DNA of 64,000 nt from positions 162,936 to 226,935 of the forward strand of contig CAXKVF010000087.1 of NCBI GenBank assembly GCA_964057225.1, given 5' to 3'. The notes below the pieces were generated by a model, which saw only the letters and a program-made list of their open reading frames with translations, was not told the origin of the DNA and did no database searches. Source of the stretch: Auanema rhodensis. Its lineage: Eukaryota > Nematoda > Chromadorea > Rhabditida > Rhabditidae. Shown piece after piece: positions 63,855-64,000 of the stretch; positions within the stretch are counted from its first letter, which is position 1; every line of letters starts with the position of its first letter. The position numbers and the translations under genes were made by a program.

Positions 63855-64000
63855 GTAACCATGACTTTGAAATTTACGTGAACTTTAATTTATGCTAATT
63901 AAATGTACACGTGATGTGCACTTGGTATGTAACTCGCTTCACGTGAAAGATAAAGAGATGCGGTTTTCAAAATTAGATTTCCCATGTCCATATTAGTCTA
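63855..64000 (+). repeat. Partial monomer at the right window edge (146 bp)
   Basis: It covers monomer positions 1-146 and ends in TAGTCTA, cut by the window. It carries ATTTCCC (126T), as in the monomer at 62799. The array clearly continues to the right. Confidence 0.97.

Larger units (their letters stand above)
1..64000 (+). repeat. 176-bp satellite DNA array filling the window (363 full monomers plus one partial)
   Basis: The GTAACCATGACTTTG start recurs at 1, 177, 353 and every 176 bp up to 53329, then in shifted register to 63855. All copies face the same way. Monomers usually differ from the consensus at only a few positions, so pairwise identity is high. The consensus has about 56 G+C in 176 bp. 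No gap, inverted segment, transposon or unique sequence interrupts the array, and both window edges cut it. Monomer length near a nucleosome repeat and megasatellite-like continuity are typical of eukaryotic centromeric or pericentromeric satellites; that role is inferred, not shown. I do not recognise the sequence. It contains no protein gene, since every frame meets a stop about once per monomer. Confidence 0.99.

Noticed and set aside
1-64000. CRISPR array
   Set aside because: Whole 176-bp units repeat with no unique spacers between short repeats, and there are no cas genes.
1-64000. CENP-B box
   Set aside because: No TTCG...A..CGGG pattern occurs in the consensus; TTCG arises only in 79T variants and lacks the rest of the box.
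1-64000. Assignment to a known 176-180-bp satellite (Arabidopsis CEN180, Brassica 176-bp, honeybee 176-bp AluI family)
   Set aside because: Only the length agrees. I recognise no shared sequence with the plant families, and the consensus has no AGCT site as expected for the AluI family. A database search would decide.
1-64000. Telomeric repeats, tRNA or rRNA genes, transposon insertions
   Set aside because: Reading through the window shows only the 176-bp unit; no interruption or foreign sequence is present.
1-64000. Entire array as an assembly artefact
   Set aside because: Copies carry distinct, ordered substitutions and mixed higher-order periods, which a collapsed or looped assembly would not produce. 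Local duplications such as 56671-60190 remain open to this doubt.

Overview
The whole 64-kb window is one uninterrupted head-to-tail tandem array of an AT-rich satellite monomer of 176 bp (about 32% G+C by hand count of the consensus). Taking the GTAACC at base 1 as monomer position 1, I count 363 complete monomers plus a 146-bp partial one at the right edge. All lie in the same orientation. There is no unique DNA, no transposon, no RNA gene and no credible protein-coding gene. Neither array edge is reached. Satellites of this length and abundance are typical of eukaryotic centromeres or heterochromatin in plants and animals. I do not recognise the monomer, so neither species nor kingdom can be fixed. 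No centromere protein site, retroelement or flanking gene is present to prove centromeric identity.

Layout: bases 1-53328 hold 303 consecutive monomers of exactly 176 bp with no net length change. All three length variants lie in the last 11 kb: a 1-bp deletion in the monomer at 53329, a 1-bp deletion in the monomer at 54384, and a 32-bp deletion in the monomer at 62479. The last deletion runs between two CACGTGA direct repeats. From about 62.4 kb rightward, single-monomer substitutions also become denser.

Monomers differ from the consensus mainly at a few recurrent positions: 18 A/T, 37 T/A, 97-98, 103 G/A, 124-134, 146, 170 G/C/A and 172 T/G. Reading these as barcodes shows a patchwork of local higher-order repeats with periods of 2, 3, 4, 6, 7, 10, 15 and 18 monomers. 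The clearest are: a six-monomer unit at 5985-8096; ten-monomer units at 15665-19184; six-monomer units at 18833-20944; trimers at 22177-23232 and 28337-29392; an 18-monomer copy between 23.0-25.7 and 26.2-28.9 kb; a module repeated four to five times between 34.5 and 44 kb; two interspersed six-monomer families (X and Y) tiling 46465-52624; and a ten-monomer duplication at 56671-60190. This is what repeated unequal exchange or conversion with register kept to whole monomers would leave.

Within each monomer the notable content is short palindromic or dyad sequence: a 13-bp CATGGT-A-ACCATG hairpin at the junction, a TTTAATT/AATTAAA dyad, two CACGTG hexamers (one inside the 10-bp palindrome TTCACGTGAA), and three ACGTGA motifs spaced 33 and 32 bp apart. 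CpG is not depleted (5 per monomer against about 4.4 expected). These are sequence facts. Any link to centromere specification, bHLH/bZIP binding or sub-repeat ancestry is inference.
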